NCBI GenBank assembly: GCA_028023455.1
Contig: JAQFVV010006232.1
Coordinates: forward strand, 62,001-126,000
Origin: Epiperipatus broadwayi
Lineage: Eukaryota; Onychophora; Udeonychophora; Euonychophora; Peripatidae
Length of the DNA stretch: 64,000 nt
Direction of reading: 5' to 3'
The notes under the pieces are model-generated. The model was not told the DNA's origin and ran no database searches. It was given only the letters and a program-made list of their open reading frames with translations. Shown piece after piece: positions 22,786 through 34,079 of the stretch. Position 1 is the stretch's first letter; every line of letters begins with the position of its first letter. Position numbers and translations under genes: made by a program.

Positions 22786-22827
22786 TCCCCAGACTAGTAT
22801 CTGGCTTGTGGCCATCATCAGTGAGGA
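22786..22827 (-). ncRNA. Hammerhead ribozyme, family 1 copy 1 left arm (core mutated)
   Basis: On the minus strand: stem I UCCUCA/UGGGGA, core CUGAUGA (22,815-22,821), stem II UGGC/GCCA with loop CACAA, then GAUA instead of GAAA, then the CUAG palindrome with U and C. The single A to U change in the GAAA box should abolish cleavage. Confidence 0.75.
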
Positions 22828-23259
22828 GCCTTGGATCTGAGAGCACTGCACCTAGATCTTAGGATCTAATGCAACCCTCCAGCAGCCACCTTTTATCTCT
22901 ACTTGATTACTCTTGTTAGCACAAGGTGGCACTACTGTATGGAGAGTTTTGCTTTTGTTTACAACAATTATGTGCTAAAATGAGATGGTGATCATGTGAT
23001 GTTTAGTGGTTTAACACCAATCCTGCCTAATAGGATAGTGGTGGCTATGGTTGTTTAAGAGCCAAAGACACCAAAATGTATGGGTGCTGAATTGAGTTCA
23101 GACCCATATGACTATATAAGCTATTGAGCTTAGATTGAAAATATTATTGTGTTTTCAATTTCATTCTCATAGTTTTGTAGTAAAGTAGAGATAAAAAGTG
23201 GCTGCTGGAGGATTGCATTAGATCCTAAGATCTAGGTGCAGTGCTCTCAGATCCAAGGC

Positions 23260-23301
23260 TCCTCACTGATGATGGCCACAAGCCAGAAACTAGTCTGGGG
23301 A
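23260..23301 (+). ncRNA. Hammerhead ribozyme, family 1 copy 1 right arm (intact)
   Basis: Stem I is UCCUCA (23,260-23,265) with UGGGGA (23,296-23,301), 6 bp with one G-U. The core is CUGAUGA (23,266-23,272). Stem II is UGGC/GCCA with loop CACAA. GAAA is at 23,286-23,289. Stem III is the palindrome CUAG (23,290-23,293), then U and C, so cleavage falls after 23,295. All conserved core residues match the hammerhead consensus. The palindromic stem III cannot fold in one molecule but pairs in a dimer, the arrangement known from newt satellite and Penelope-like hammerheads. Confidence 0.88.
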
Positions 23302-24430
23302 TATTGGATGAGTAGGCACTAGATAGGGATTTTATGCACAAGCCTTCTGGCATCCATTGATTACTCTTGTTAGCACAAGGTGGCACTACTGTATGGAGAG
23401 TTTTGCTTTTGTTTCAGTTACTTTTTTATTGATTTTGTGTAAATGTAAGCGAAGTTCAAAATCTGTTAATATTTGAAAACGATTAGCAAGTTCTAATTTA
23501 AATTCATTAAAATGTTTCTAAACATTAGAAATTTAATGTGTGAAAATTGTTTTTCTTAATTATATTTGTTTCTCTAGTTATGCATCAACACATATCTTAT
23601 ATCTCACTAAAAGAGTATCACATCCTGTGTTGAATTTATTAAGAACATTATAATCTTGAAATATATATACTTTGTTAATCAAAATATAATTCAACTCTGG
23701 TATATCATCATTTGGATGCCTTAATTTTTTTCAAAGAAAGAATTCATTATATAAGATTTTTTACCTGCAATCTTCACAAGTCTATGTCTTTTCTTATTTC
23801 TATTACCATAACCAAATATATCAGCAGCACTTCCATCTTTCAATTGTTTACCAATTCTAGTATTAAAGTCTCTCAAACAATTTTAAAATATTGTTTGGTT
23901 TGATCAAAGCCTTTTGGACATCCAAATAAAAATGGTCTACTTCTTTATCACGATGAGAACTTGTTAGGTCATAAACCTGAATTATGGGCATTTGATATCT
24001 ACCATTAAGTTGAATAACTAATCCTGTCACTCTGTTTGATAAACTATCAGTTTCCACAATGTTGTTTTTTGCACTTTTTATATATATGATGATCCTACTT
24101 CACTTGTGTTTCCAATGTTTGTCTTTTGTATTATAATATATGTTTACTTTTTTAAATCAATTGTTTCTTCATCTTTTCTTCTAAATTCACAAAAACCAAT
24201 AATGTTCTATTTAATATTAGACAGATCTTCTTCAATTCTTGCAATCTTCTTTTACTTGAAAGTGATCTGCAGTTATAAATATCTAAATAAAGTGTTGTCA
24301 TTAAATGGCAGCTTGAGTCAATAAGCAGGAGATTGTTACCACCCTCTGACTTTGGCCACCAATTTCTGCCTTGGCTGGTAACTTTACAACCTCCTGGAAA
24401 TAGGAACTATAATTTAGCTTTCTTTTTTAT

Positions 24431-25548
24431 GATTGGGAATATATATTAAAAAAGCTAATTCATGCATACATTTATTCTATCTTCAAGAATACTCAATTGC
24501 TATTTCAGTTAAGAGCTATCAGGCAACTAAGAAAAAAGTCCATAGTGATTCTTGATTTTAAACTTAGAAATAAAACACCAATAAATTTACCATGCAGAAT
24601 GAGTCCATCCATGTTCATATATCATATAAATAATTATATAATAATAACAGCTGCAATGACAAGAAAGTATGGAGTGGATATTAAATGCTTGACCTGGGCA
24701 GCATTTTAAAGTCCTCAAAAGAGAAAATTAAAAGGTAATCTTTCAGTAAATTCCTTTCATTTTTATTGTACTTTTATAACCAATTCTAAGCCTACATGCC
24801 ACTAACATATGTATGAGCATATGAATGAATTTGACATTGTAGATATAAATAATGGATATTGTATTTTAAATGGGACATTTACCTCTTATTTTATTAGTTG
24901 AAGTAATAATGCAACCAATGGTATGAATATATTTTAAATATAGATTATAATATAAATCCTATTTCAAATATCATATAAATAAATATTAGTTTTCTTAGCA
25001 TGATTAATAAATTGTTTTGCATTGAGATCTTTTTTATTTTAATAATATGCACTAATATATTTGGCATACTAATATTAAGCTATTGTTTAGCACATAAAAG
25101 TATATTTTAATTAAGTATTCATTTACTTAAATGATTATTAAAGATTGGTAAAAATGATGTATTTTAAGAAACTTTAACTACCAGAAAAAATCTCACGTAC
25201 TTTTGTAAATCTTTAGTTTAAAAAAGCTTGATATTTGGACATCTTACAGATGACATGTAGTATCACACCATAACCATCTATTTTTAATACATAATATTGA
25301 TGAAGTAAACTTATTTAATCGTTAACCAGAAAATGCACGAATTTGAAAAAAAAAATTATTTATTTGAATACATAAATGAGAAAAAGATATCCTAAATATC
25401 TTTTGGACAATAAAGAAAACAATAAATTTTATTAACATGAACAACTGCTAATTAAGTTTACAATCTTTTTTATAATTCTTTTGGTGAAGCATATAGTTTA
25501 ATTTTATGGCATGAGCAAAAATTTTGTATAATGACTAATTACTTTATT
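24431..25548. other. AT-rich DNA, no feature seen
   Basis: This is sequence upstream of the RTE LINE 5' end. The open frame at 24,497-24,709 has no recognisable domain. Confidence 0.4.
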
Positions 25549-25560
25549 ATTATTATTATT

Positions 25561-25604
<44 letters not shown>

Positions 25605-25620
25605 TATTATTATTATTGGA
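25545..25620 (+). repeat. Trinucleotide microsatellite (ATT/ATC)
   Basis: Uninterrupted ATT units flank about 15 ATC units, then return to ATT. A shorter ATT run recurs at 25,705-25,722. Confidence 0.95.
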
Positions 25621-25799
25621 TTTTTACTTCCGATGCTTGAAGGAGCAGGACCTGTTTTATTTTTCTCTTTAAACACTAAGGGAATTTTTGTTAAATAGCT
25701 TCTCGTTATTATTATTATTAATCAAGGATTAATGTGTGTATATATATTTTTAAATCAGTTAAATCAAAATGTGTTTTTTAATGTTTTTATGATTTTCTA

Positions 25800-26620
25800 T
25801 TGAAATAATTGATAATTGAAAACTGTAAAACTTATTGACGTCAAAGTGATATAATATACACAGCTTTTTATTCTTGATGGATTTTCAGTTTTGAAAGTTA
25901 TTGTTCTTAACTTCTTTTCATGTGTTCAAGTGTTTTCCAAGTTGCTTTACCTCGGAGTATATAATATCTCGGAGTATACAATATATATTATCTTAACCGA
26001 TTACTACATCTTTAATTTGTAGTTTGAATAATTACTTTTATAGACATATTGGAAAGGGACATAATTTTACTGTTATCAGAATAATATAAATTTTATAAAA
26101 CTTTAATGAAGGATTAAGAAATAACTGATGATTGAAAACTGCTTAAACTTATTGATGTCAAAATAAGATAATGTGTACAGATTTTTATTCTTAATGGACT
26201 TTGAGTTTTGGAAGTTATTTTTAAAGGAAAAAATGTTTATTATTTTCTAATTGGGAAAAGACTAGATTTGTGTTAAAAAGTATTATAAGAATTTTGATTG
26301 GAGTCAATTAACAATTTAATATATTTAATGACAAGATCGTTGATATGTGTGTATAAATACTATTGATATTTTTAAATTACTTAAGCCAAAATATGTTTTT
26401 TTTAAAAATGTTTTTAAAATTTTCTATTGTCTAGAAATAACTGATGATTGAAAACTGCATACACTTATTGACATCAAAGTAATATAATGTGTACAGATTT
26501 TTATTCTTAATGGACTTTGAGGTTTGGAAGTTATTGTTCTTACTTCCTTATTGATTCATTGTCTTAATGTAATCAAGAGTTTTTTAAGTTGTTTTACATC
26601 AGGATATATTGTTGCAAGTT
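25800..26620 (+). repeat. Tandem repeat, about 318 bp unit, three copies
   Basis: The block GATTGAAAACTG, then ACTTATTGA, then TTTTTATTCTTAATGGACTT, then GGAAGTTATT recurs near 25,810, 26,130 and 26,448. A downstream block ACTAGATTTGTGTTAAAAAG appears at about 26,262 and 26,701. The unit contains CTGATGATTGAAAA but no stem II between the core and GAAA, so it is not scored as a hammerhead. Confidence 0.65.
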
Positions 26621-26644
26621 AAGGAATGACGATATATATATATT

Positions 26645-26695
26645 TCTCATATGTCATTGCATCGGCCGGGACGCGAACCCACAACCATCTGCAAA
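26645..26695 (-). repeat. tRNA-derived SINE fragment
   Basis: On the minus strand it reads GTGGGTTCGCGTCCCGG, then CCGATGCAATGACATATGAG and an A/T-rich tail, matching box B and the tail of the SINE at 477-590. It lies inside the third 318 bp tandem unit, so it arrived after the tandem duplication. Confidence 0.75.
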
Positions 26696-26995
26696 CAACT
26701 ACTAGATTTGTGTTAAAAAGAATTGTAAGAATTTTGATTGGAGGCAATTAACAATTTAATATATTTAATGACATGATTGTATAAATGTATAAATACTATT
26801 AACATTTTTTTTTCTGCTTTTTTTAATCATCATTGTCTTGTATACATTGTTTAATATTTTCAATTTTATTATGGCTTCTTTTGCCATTTTCTTGTCCATT
26901 ATGCCAATCTGTTATTTATGGAAGGCAAAAATCTTTGAAATGTTCTGGGCCCTGTGGTTTGAAATATCACTTAGACTGTTTTAATTCTGTTAATA

Positions 26996-28889
26996 ATGAG
27001 TAGTTGGTCTGTTTCTGTATGTGATTATTGTAAGGTTTCTTTCAATAATGATGCCGCCTTTTCTTTTCTATCATCTTTTTCAAATTAATCCATTTCTGAT
27101 TCAGATTATCCCCTTGTGAATACTATAGCTAATCAGCTCATTCCTGATAAAAATAAAATTCCAGACATTACCTTTTGTCATAGTTGTTCTTTGAATATTT
27201 CTGATGCAACCCTGAGGATTAAGTGTTCTGGTACATTGTCAAAAATATTTTCATTTGTCTTGCTATCTAAATCTGATGCTATTATTTGTCAAACAATTGG
27301 TAATGGCTTTTTTTAAATGTCAAAATAACTTCCAGTATAAAATTCTCAGATGTTGATAATGAACTTCTTAATGAATTGGTAATGATAATGACTCATTGAA
27401 GTCATTGGCTAATAAGATCATGGGTTTAGATTCGGAAAGACAATGAATGTAACTTGGTCAAACCTATGGTCTCTGATAATCACATTTAAAGTGCTGATTA
27501 TGATATATTTGCTAAAGAAAACTCAGATTTGATAATATTGTCTTGTTGTGATCATACTTCAGTTCAGGTTATTAAAGAAAATGCTAATGATTATAATGAA
27601 TTAGATTCTATTTTTAAATCTAATATACCAGATTATCAGATGTTGTGGAGACAGGTGCTACAAATAATGATTTTGATAATTCTAATAATAGTTTTATATC
27701 AGTACAAAGGAGTAAAGCTGCTAGTGTTGTAAATGGCTCTACTTTTGCTAATGTGCAGGATGAATTGATTTATGAAGCTGACAGTAATCTTCCTTATGCA
27801 GCTAATTCTACTATTACATCCACAGGAATGTTTGAATCATTTTCTGTTGATTTAAACTGCATGGATAAATGCCTTAATGATATCATTTCATATCTTGAAC
27901 ATTTCACTTTAGAGGTTTTACAATCTTATTCTATATCACAAAATCAGATGTCTTAACTTTGTAATAAACCATTAAATTGTTATTCTAATTTCAGCAAAGG
28001 TAGTCAATGCTCTCTTCCTTCTGTCAAATCAACTTGTTTTTTCAAAGTGGGTTCAAATAAAACCAGGATATTTTACAATAAAAACTTTCATGATACATAT
28101 CATGAAAAGCATGATAGTTTATATGGTAACAAGAGTTATAATAATATAAAAAGGGTTGTAAATAATTATACTAGTTTAGAGTCTCAATCATTTGTTAAGA
28201 AAGATAAAACTTGTTATGAGACTGGAGTAAAAGGTCTAACTTCTCATATAAATCATAGGTATGTTTTACTTTGCAAAAAACCCATTAAAATAAAAAAATG
28301 ATTTTATGGATAAATTACAACTTTATCACAACAAGGGAAATTTTAATGTATCTTATAAATGGTGGCCTTCTAATTCTGTTTCATCAATATATTCTTCTAA
28401 CACCTCTTCTCCTTTTCAGCAATTTTCTAATAGAAAATTATCAATTAAGCAGCTTAGCAAAGAGGATAGTTTACCCATAATTTTAGACTAAATTCAAATA
28501 AATTTTATAATAAAAAATTTAGTAATTATTCTTCTAAATTTAGACAAAATATTTCTAAAGATAATGATGAACTTAAGTTTAAAGGTCCAATTTCTTATAG
28601 AGGTCTTAATAATAGTAACTGTTCATTATTAATTAAGGATAATGATAAATATTATAAATATTTGATTTTAAATATGGCAGTAGATGTTAAATCTACTGAT
28701 ATAAAGAGATTTTTGGAAGACAAACTTCAGGTTAAAGTCATATGTATTAGGATTAATATGTTTAATTCTAATACTAATAGTTTTTTTGTTTCAATTCCCA
28801 CATATAAGCATTGGGAGTTTATTTTGAATCATTTATGGCCTTGCAGAACTGCTTTAAATTTTTTTATGGCTCATTGGCCAGTTCATTAA
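26996..28889 (+). pseudogene. LINE-A ORF1 (CR1/Jockey-group-like), broken
   Basis: Starts at ATG 26,996 with MSSWSVSVCDYC and is then broken by stops and frameshifts. Remnants occur at 27,116-27,316 (CHSCSLNISDATLRIKCSG), 27,529-27,956, 28,047-28,301, 28,306-28,491 and 28,662-28,889. The early Cys-x2-Cys pairs resemble the PHD-like zinc motif found in ORF1 of CR1-group LINEs. The last piece (VKSTDIKRFLEDKLQVKVIC, later LWPCRTALNFFMAHWP) resembles the RNA-binding RRM-like end of such ORF1 proteins. Spacing to ORF2 is short, as expected. It would bind element RNA if intact. The class assignment is inference from motif style. Confidence 0.65.
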
Positions 28890-28909
28890 TACTTTCTGAT
28901 TAATTTCTT

Positions 28910-30705
28910 TTGCCAACATCATCCTTTGTTAACATTTTTTTCCTCTTGATTATTATTTGTTATTTTATATTTTTTAATATTATGTTTGGACTTTATTGTT
29001 TTTACATAAACATTCATGGGATGAGAACTAAGACTGCAAAAATTAAGCAATTCTTCAGTTCTGAAAATTTTAATATTGTTTTTATTTCAGAAACTTGGCT
29101 TACTCAACATATCTCAGATGATATTTTTATGGACAATAGGTATAAAGTACTTCGAACAGACAGATTCTCTGATGTTGCTTCCAAAGGTGGAGGCACACTC
29201 ATTGCCTTTAAATGTAATTTTATACATAAGTATATTCCTATTTCATCATCATCTTGTGAGGCTACATGGTGTGAAATATGTTTGGAAAATAGTGTCAAAT
29301 TTCTTTTGGGTACTATCTACATAAAGCCAACATTATCCTTTTTAGAGTTTAATGAGTTTCTTTGTATTCTTGAAGACATTTTAATCAAATACAAATCATA
29401 TATAGTTATTACTGGTAACTTTAATATTTCTGATTTATATTCAGGTAATACTATCATAGATTCAGTCTCATTTTCACCTAAAGCATTGAGAATGATTCAG
29501 TTTTGCAATTTGTTAAGTCTAAAACAATTTAATCCATACACCAATTTCAATGATCACACATTGAATTATATTCTTAGTAATTTTCCTACAATTGAATGGT
29601 TAACTACTTCTTCTTTTCCTTTTTTCATTGGTTTGCATCATCCTCCCTTAGAATTTTATATTAATATTAAATTTAATAGACTTTGTCCCTTTAAAACTAT
29701 GAAAAAAAACTACAAAAAAGAAAATTATTTGGATCTTTGTTTACAATTATCTAACTTTAACTAGAAAAAATTGTTTTCTTCATCAAATGTAGATTTCTGT
29801 ATGAAGTTTTTTGAACAATCATTTAGTAAACTAATTGACAAATACATTCCTAAGAAAATTTTTTTAACTAACCATTTTTCTGTCTGGTTTTCAGTCTCTC
29901 TTAAAGAAATTATTAAAAGGAAATCTTCTATAATTAACAAAATTCTTATAATTTGAAAACAGTAGACTGGCTAATTACAACATTGATTAACATTATTGAT
30001 TATCTAATCAGCTAGAAATATTACTGATTTCCAGTAAAACATAATATTCTACTGACTGGATAACTCACAAAATTATTTTGGATCTATGATTAGATCTTAA
30101 ATTTATTGGAGAACTAAAACATAAATTATAAGAATTTTGTTAATTATAGAAGATTGTCAAAGGTTATATGTCATAGAGATTTTCAAAAATTTATACAAAA
30201 TACTGAAAGTCATATTTCTGATAATCCTTTGCAATTTTGGTCTCTAGTCAATGATTTAGGTATTACACAAAAAAATTACAGGATAATAATTCAAATCTAG
30301 TTTCAGATGATTTTTCTCATTATTTCTCAGAGCTTTTTAAACAATCTAAATCTTTTACTAGTTGAACTGAAAATAATGATCTAATTGAAGAAAGGATAGC
30401 ATTTTAATTCATTTATTGAATTATATTATTTGTGCTATCAAGCAGCTTAAATTACATTCTAGTGTGGGCCTTGACAATATTCCAGCTTTCATTTATAAAG
30501 GATGTGCTGAATATATTGCTTCTCCTCTTTTGCATATTTTTAATTGCTCTTTAGAAAATGGCACTTTTTTTACACCCCTTAAAATTGCTAAAGTTGTACC
30601 TATTTTTAAGAAAGGATTTAGAGATTTGGTAAGTGACCATAGGCCTATTTTAGTTTTACTCACTCTTGCTTGAATATTTGAAAGATGTTTATATAATAAA
30701 GCATA
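28910..30705 (+). pseudogene. LINE-A ORF2: endonuclease and N-terminal part of reverse transcriptase
   Basis: The endonuclease domain is in one open frame (28,910-29,764): INIHGMRTK near residue 33, ISETWL, GGGTLIAF, then TGNFN where GDFN is catalytic (29,414-29,425), and GLHHPPLEF where SDH is expected. Two catalytic positions are therefore lost. The reverse transcriptase follows in pieces: PKKIFLTNHFSVWFS (29,771-29,956), then HSSVGLDNIPAFIYKGCAEY, KIAKVVPIFKKG, VSDHRPI and, after a stop, IFERCLYNK (to about 30,705). There the sequence stops abruptly at the start of a different, oppositely oriented LINE. The palm motifs (FADD) and the 3' end are missing from the window. Confidence 0.88.
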
Positions 30706-32480
30706 TGAATAAGAATGAACTGAGGGGGGATATTTGGGATATGTATTAAATAAAAACGAATGATGGTGAGTTTTTGCCATTTAGTGTTGTGTATCTCTCT
30801 ATTCAGGAGCAGGTTTGCTATTATATATAGTTGAGTTTTGGGAATGTTAGTGTCTTCCAGCATTCCCAACAGAATAGGAATATCTATTGAGTCGAAAGCT
30901 GCCTCAATGTCAAGCTGAAAAACCATTGGAGCATATTTCTTTCTCTTATTAAAGTCACGATTGCTCAAAATAGCAATGCTGCCTGGATTGTTGAGGAGTT
31001 CCTTTTGGAAAACTGAGCTTTAGGAGGGGGGTGTTCTCTACTTTTTTATTGAAGGGTACTGTTGCTATTGGATAAATTCCCACCATAGGTTGAATTTTCT
31101 GCATTAGATAATTGGCTAAGTTGCATAAGTATTGTGCTGCATATTGGCTGAGGTGTTTTAGTATAAATACTGGTATTCCAGGGTTTCCTTGGTGACATAC
31201 ACTTAGTGTAGCAGCTAATTTTGTTATGAATTCATTCATAGATAAGGGATTTGTTGTTTCTTCCAGTCCAAATAGGTTAATAAGTCTTGTGGGTGGTTGG
31301 CTTTCCTGTAGTTTTTTAAAAAAAATATTTATTGGGAAGATCATGTTATGGCCTGCATATGTTCCTTCATTTGTCTGTATTAGCATTGGAGCTTTGATGA
31401 TGGGTGGGTTTCCAAGTGCCCATTTTATCTACTCCCAGGTCCAAATATTTGGTTGTGTCAGACATATTTTGCCTTTCTTTACTTTCAAGTAATTTATTAG
31501 TGTTTCACATGCATTGTTATATGCATGTGTAAGCTTATATATATTGTTGTGTGTGATGTTATGTATTGATCATAGTTATACATCTGTGAAGTTCATCTGC
31601 AAGAGTTAGTAGTTTGATGGGTGGTGGTTGCTTCATTGTTATGTATTGAAAGAAAGAATGTTAGTATAGGTTACATATTGTTGTATTGGATTAAGATGCA
31701 TTTTTTATATTTTGTTTAGCATGATGTATGTTTCTGAAAATATGAATTCTGGGTGTTAATGTGGAGTAACACTCTTATTGTTCTTGTTAATGGTAATATT
31801 GAAGATTGTATTTGGTTGAAGTTCATTGTTATTATTTGTCCTGAATGGTCTAAGAATACTGAGGGAAATAGCTTTAATGTTATAAGATGGTGGAGCATCA
31901 AGGAGTAGAAACATAGATCAATGAGTAAAGAATGACAACTATTGTGAATAGATATTGAGTTGTTTGATAGGAAGCCTTCAGCACTCATTAGTGATATAAA
32001 GATTCTGTGCAGCCATATGTCAGTAAAATGTTGATATGTTGTAATACAGTCACCAATTAATATAGTTGGGTTTGCTGTAGTAGCTAGCATTGAGTTCATA
32101 TTTGTTATTATTGCATTTATTTTGTTGTCTTGTGGTGGCATGCAGACAAAGATTATATTAATGTTTATTATTTTATGACAGAATGTTGTTATCAGTAGGT
32201 TTGAGTCTATAAAGATAATTTTAAAAGATGTGAATAAGCAGTTATTAATGATAAAGATACCCAGTGTCAGCAGATGGGGTTGAGGAGTTCCTTGAGCATG
32301 CATAGAAACTCTCTCTGCTTAGATGGTTTGTTGGGTTTATTTGTGATCCTACATAAATTTTTGTTTCTAAAAGTCCAAGTATGGGTGGCTGTGTGTTTGT
32401 AATCCATTGACTTAATTTCTTGATTTTTGAGATTGAGTTTAAGTCTCTAATATTAATGGCTCTGATTTTTATTTTCATTA
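30690..32480 (-). pseudogene. LINE-B ORF2: endonuclease and part of reverse transcriptase
   Basis: Read on the minus strand from about 32,478. The endonuclease starts with IRAINIRDLNSISKIKKLSQ and LGLLETKI. It continues in 32,303-31,716 with CMPPQDNKINAI, GDCITTYQHF (Asn of GDFN replaced) and LDHSGQIITM (the SDH-like block). The reverse transcriptase begins in 31,386-30,955 with GNPGIPVFILKHLSQYAAQY and GIYPIATVPFNKK. Motif A is FQLDIEAAFDSID (30,886-30,930). A decayed motif B, IPPQFILIHMLYYINIF, ends near 30,695. Motif C and everything 3' are absent. Several frameshifts are present. The motif spelling differs throughout from LINE-A, so these are two families. Confidence 0.85.
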
Positions 32481-33891
32481 ATGATATATATAGCAGATGT
32501 ATTTGGTTTTATTCCTTTATTTGTTGTTGTTTGTTGTTCTTGTGCATCTTGGGGGTCCCAAAGTTTTCTTTTTGGTTCTGGTATTTGTTGCACTGTTTGG
32601 GTCAGACATGGTGTGATTGCTTGTGTTATCTCATCTGTTGTAGTATTTCTTATTCCTGCCATTCTTGGTGGTTGGCATTGGTCAACTGTGGTATTGGTAT
32701 CATTGTATTCTTTTGCATCATTATTTTCATTTTTATCTTTTATATCATCATCAGTTTGTGTTTGGTTCTTGCTGTGCTATTGTATTTTCTTTTATTTTTG
32801 GTTTGTTATTTGTTTTCAAATTATTTTTTGACTGATAGATCTAACAGTTCTTTTTTTTTTCATTTGTATTTTGATCCATGTGTTTCTGGAGTTGTTTCTT
32901 TTTAGATTTTCCTTGATTTTTGTTTTCTTCATTCTTATATGTTCCAATTAGTTGATCTCAACCCTTTGGTGATTGTAGATTGTTTTTACCTGTTTGATTC
33001 TGCATGCTCTGTTGTGAGTCACAATTGATGGCTAGGTGGTCATGTTCTCTGTTTGTAAAACATTGTGTCATGAGCTCTCATAATTATGTAAAGGTTGAGA
33101 ATTGCTTGTTGATCAATGATCTGCATCAAGATATTTTCTGATGTCATTTAATTTGATTTTAAAATTAAAGCTATTACTATATAGGGGGTTGACATATCAG
33201 TGAGATATATTGGTTTCAGATAGATTGTCTTCCCAAATGGCTGCATTATATTTTGAAAGTCTATTATGTTATATCCAAAATATATGTTTTTAATGATGCC
33301 TGTAATATAGTTTTGGAGATTTTCATCGACAGTAATGAGAACACAGCTTTCCAATGTTTTTATTTTGGTTTGAAACCTAGCTTTTGGTATTCATCATAAA
33401 ATTGTACTGCTAGACATCTGGAATTTGGATGCTCTTCTATGCTAGAGACTGTTTCCCATATTGCATTTTTTGTTAATGCTTGGTATAATAAAGTCTCTGG
33501 GAATTTTATATAAGGTAAAATTCCTGTCTGTGGTGACTATTACTAGTGATTTATTTGAGAAAATTTTTTTGAAGGTGTTTAAAAGTTTATTCGATATAGT
33601 ATTATTAAAACTGGTATTAATCGTTTGTAGCTCTTCTTGAGTCCAAGTGTCTAATAGAGGCTCTAAGTTGCTGTGCTAGTTTGCAGATATATATATTTGA
33701 GTTGCTCTTTTAAATCTTTGTGTTTGTGGTGTAGTTTCATTGGTTTTCATATCATTTTGTTGATGATTAATTTTTGTGATGTTTGCATACATTTTTCCTT
33801 TTGCATGTGTTTTGTCTGTATTATTTTGGCCTGACTCATTATTATTGATTTTGGTGCGATTTAGGTTGACATTTTTTTGTTTAAGTGCCAT
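32481..33891 (-). pseudogene. LINE-B ORF1 with a damaged zinc knuckle
   Basis: On the minus strand a start codon at 33,891 opens an N/K/Q-rich frame (MALKQKNVNLNRTK). The frame 33,354-33,148 (FGYNIIDFQNIMQPFGKTIY) follows. Then comes CFTNREHDHLAINC at 33,062-33,021. Spacing is Cys-x2-Asn-x4-His-x4-Cys, a CCHC zinc knuckle whose second Cys has become Asn. A polar, Q-rich tail runs to 32,453 and overlaps the ORF2 start. Gag-like ORF1 proteins with CCHC knuckles are typical of Jockey, I and R1-type LINEs. Frameshifts disrupt the frame between the pieces. Confidence 0.65.
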
Positions 33892-34079
33892 GCTTTTGTT
33901 TTATTATCAAATTTTATTTTTAAATTATATAGTTTACTTACAGTTTTAGCTTAGAAAAAAATCCACTCTTGTTGTCTTAGATTGTTATTTTCTTAATATT
34001 AGATGTTAATAGTAGCATATTATTATCTTGTCTTTTATACTTTTTTGCTTTTTTATTGGAGCTTTGTATGGTTTGTTCC

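Larger units (their letters stand above)
22633..23414 (+). mobile_element. Hammerhead element family 1, copy 1
   Basis: This insertion of about 782 bp sits in the RTE LINE and is flanked by a 13 bp duplication of LINE sequence, CAGTTACTTTTTT (22,619-22,631 and 23,415-23,427). Its parts are: arm (22,633-22,907), inverted partial arm (22,908-23,002), internal segment (23,003-23,185), and inverted arm (23,186-23,414). Read on the plus strand the right part is arm, internal segment, arm, like a small LTR retroelement with an added inverted arm. Both long arms contain a hammerhead. No protein is encoded. The second copy at 51,446-52,246 has the same layout in the opposite orientation. Confidence 0.85.
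20301..24430 (-). pseudogene. RTE-type LINE, near full length, dead and split by two insertions
   Basis: Read on the minus strand from about 24,430. The AP-endonuclease domain starts with YNCRSLSSKRRLQELKKI (about 24,290) and QVYDLTSSHRDKEVDHFY (about 23,960). It then has RDFNTRIG where GDFN is expected, NYILI, and CDTLLVR for the SDHRLVR block. A linker, TKLLATKKQQLTSKISTETR, lies at 22,640-22,420. The reverse transcriptase follows: [16 protein letters not shown] (21,541-21,580), motif A FVFVDYEKHFF (catalytic region damaged), motif B GDSISTKLFTAVLQEVF (about 21,160-21,215), and motif C FSDD instead of FADD (21,072-21,083). The C-terminal tail includes WSWARHVARGDYNRWTVEIL (20,301-20,684). 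This domain order and tail are typical of RTE/BovB-type elements. Many stops are present. It is interrupted at 22,092-22,374 and 22,633-23,414. Confidence 0.9.

Noticed and set aside
26118-26460. CTGATGATTGAAAA in the 318 bp tandem repeat as a hammerhead core
   Set aside because: There is no room for stem II between CUGAUGA and GAAA, and no flanking helix forms.
28910-28995. Hydrophobic N-terminus of the LINE-A ORF2 frame read as a signal peptide
   Set aside because: It lies upstream of the endonuclease start in AT-rich DNA between ORF1 and ORF2. LINE ORF2 proteins have no signal peptide, so it is translated spacer.
32420-32905. 161-codon plus-strand frame rich in Cys, Phe and Trp, resembling a membrane protein
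   Set aside because: It is antisense to LINE-B ORF1/ORF2. The composition is the mirror of a Q/N/K-rich coding strand.
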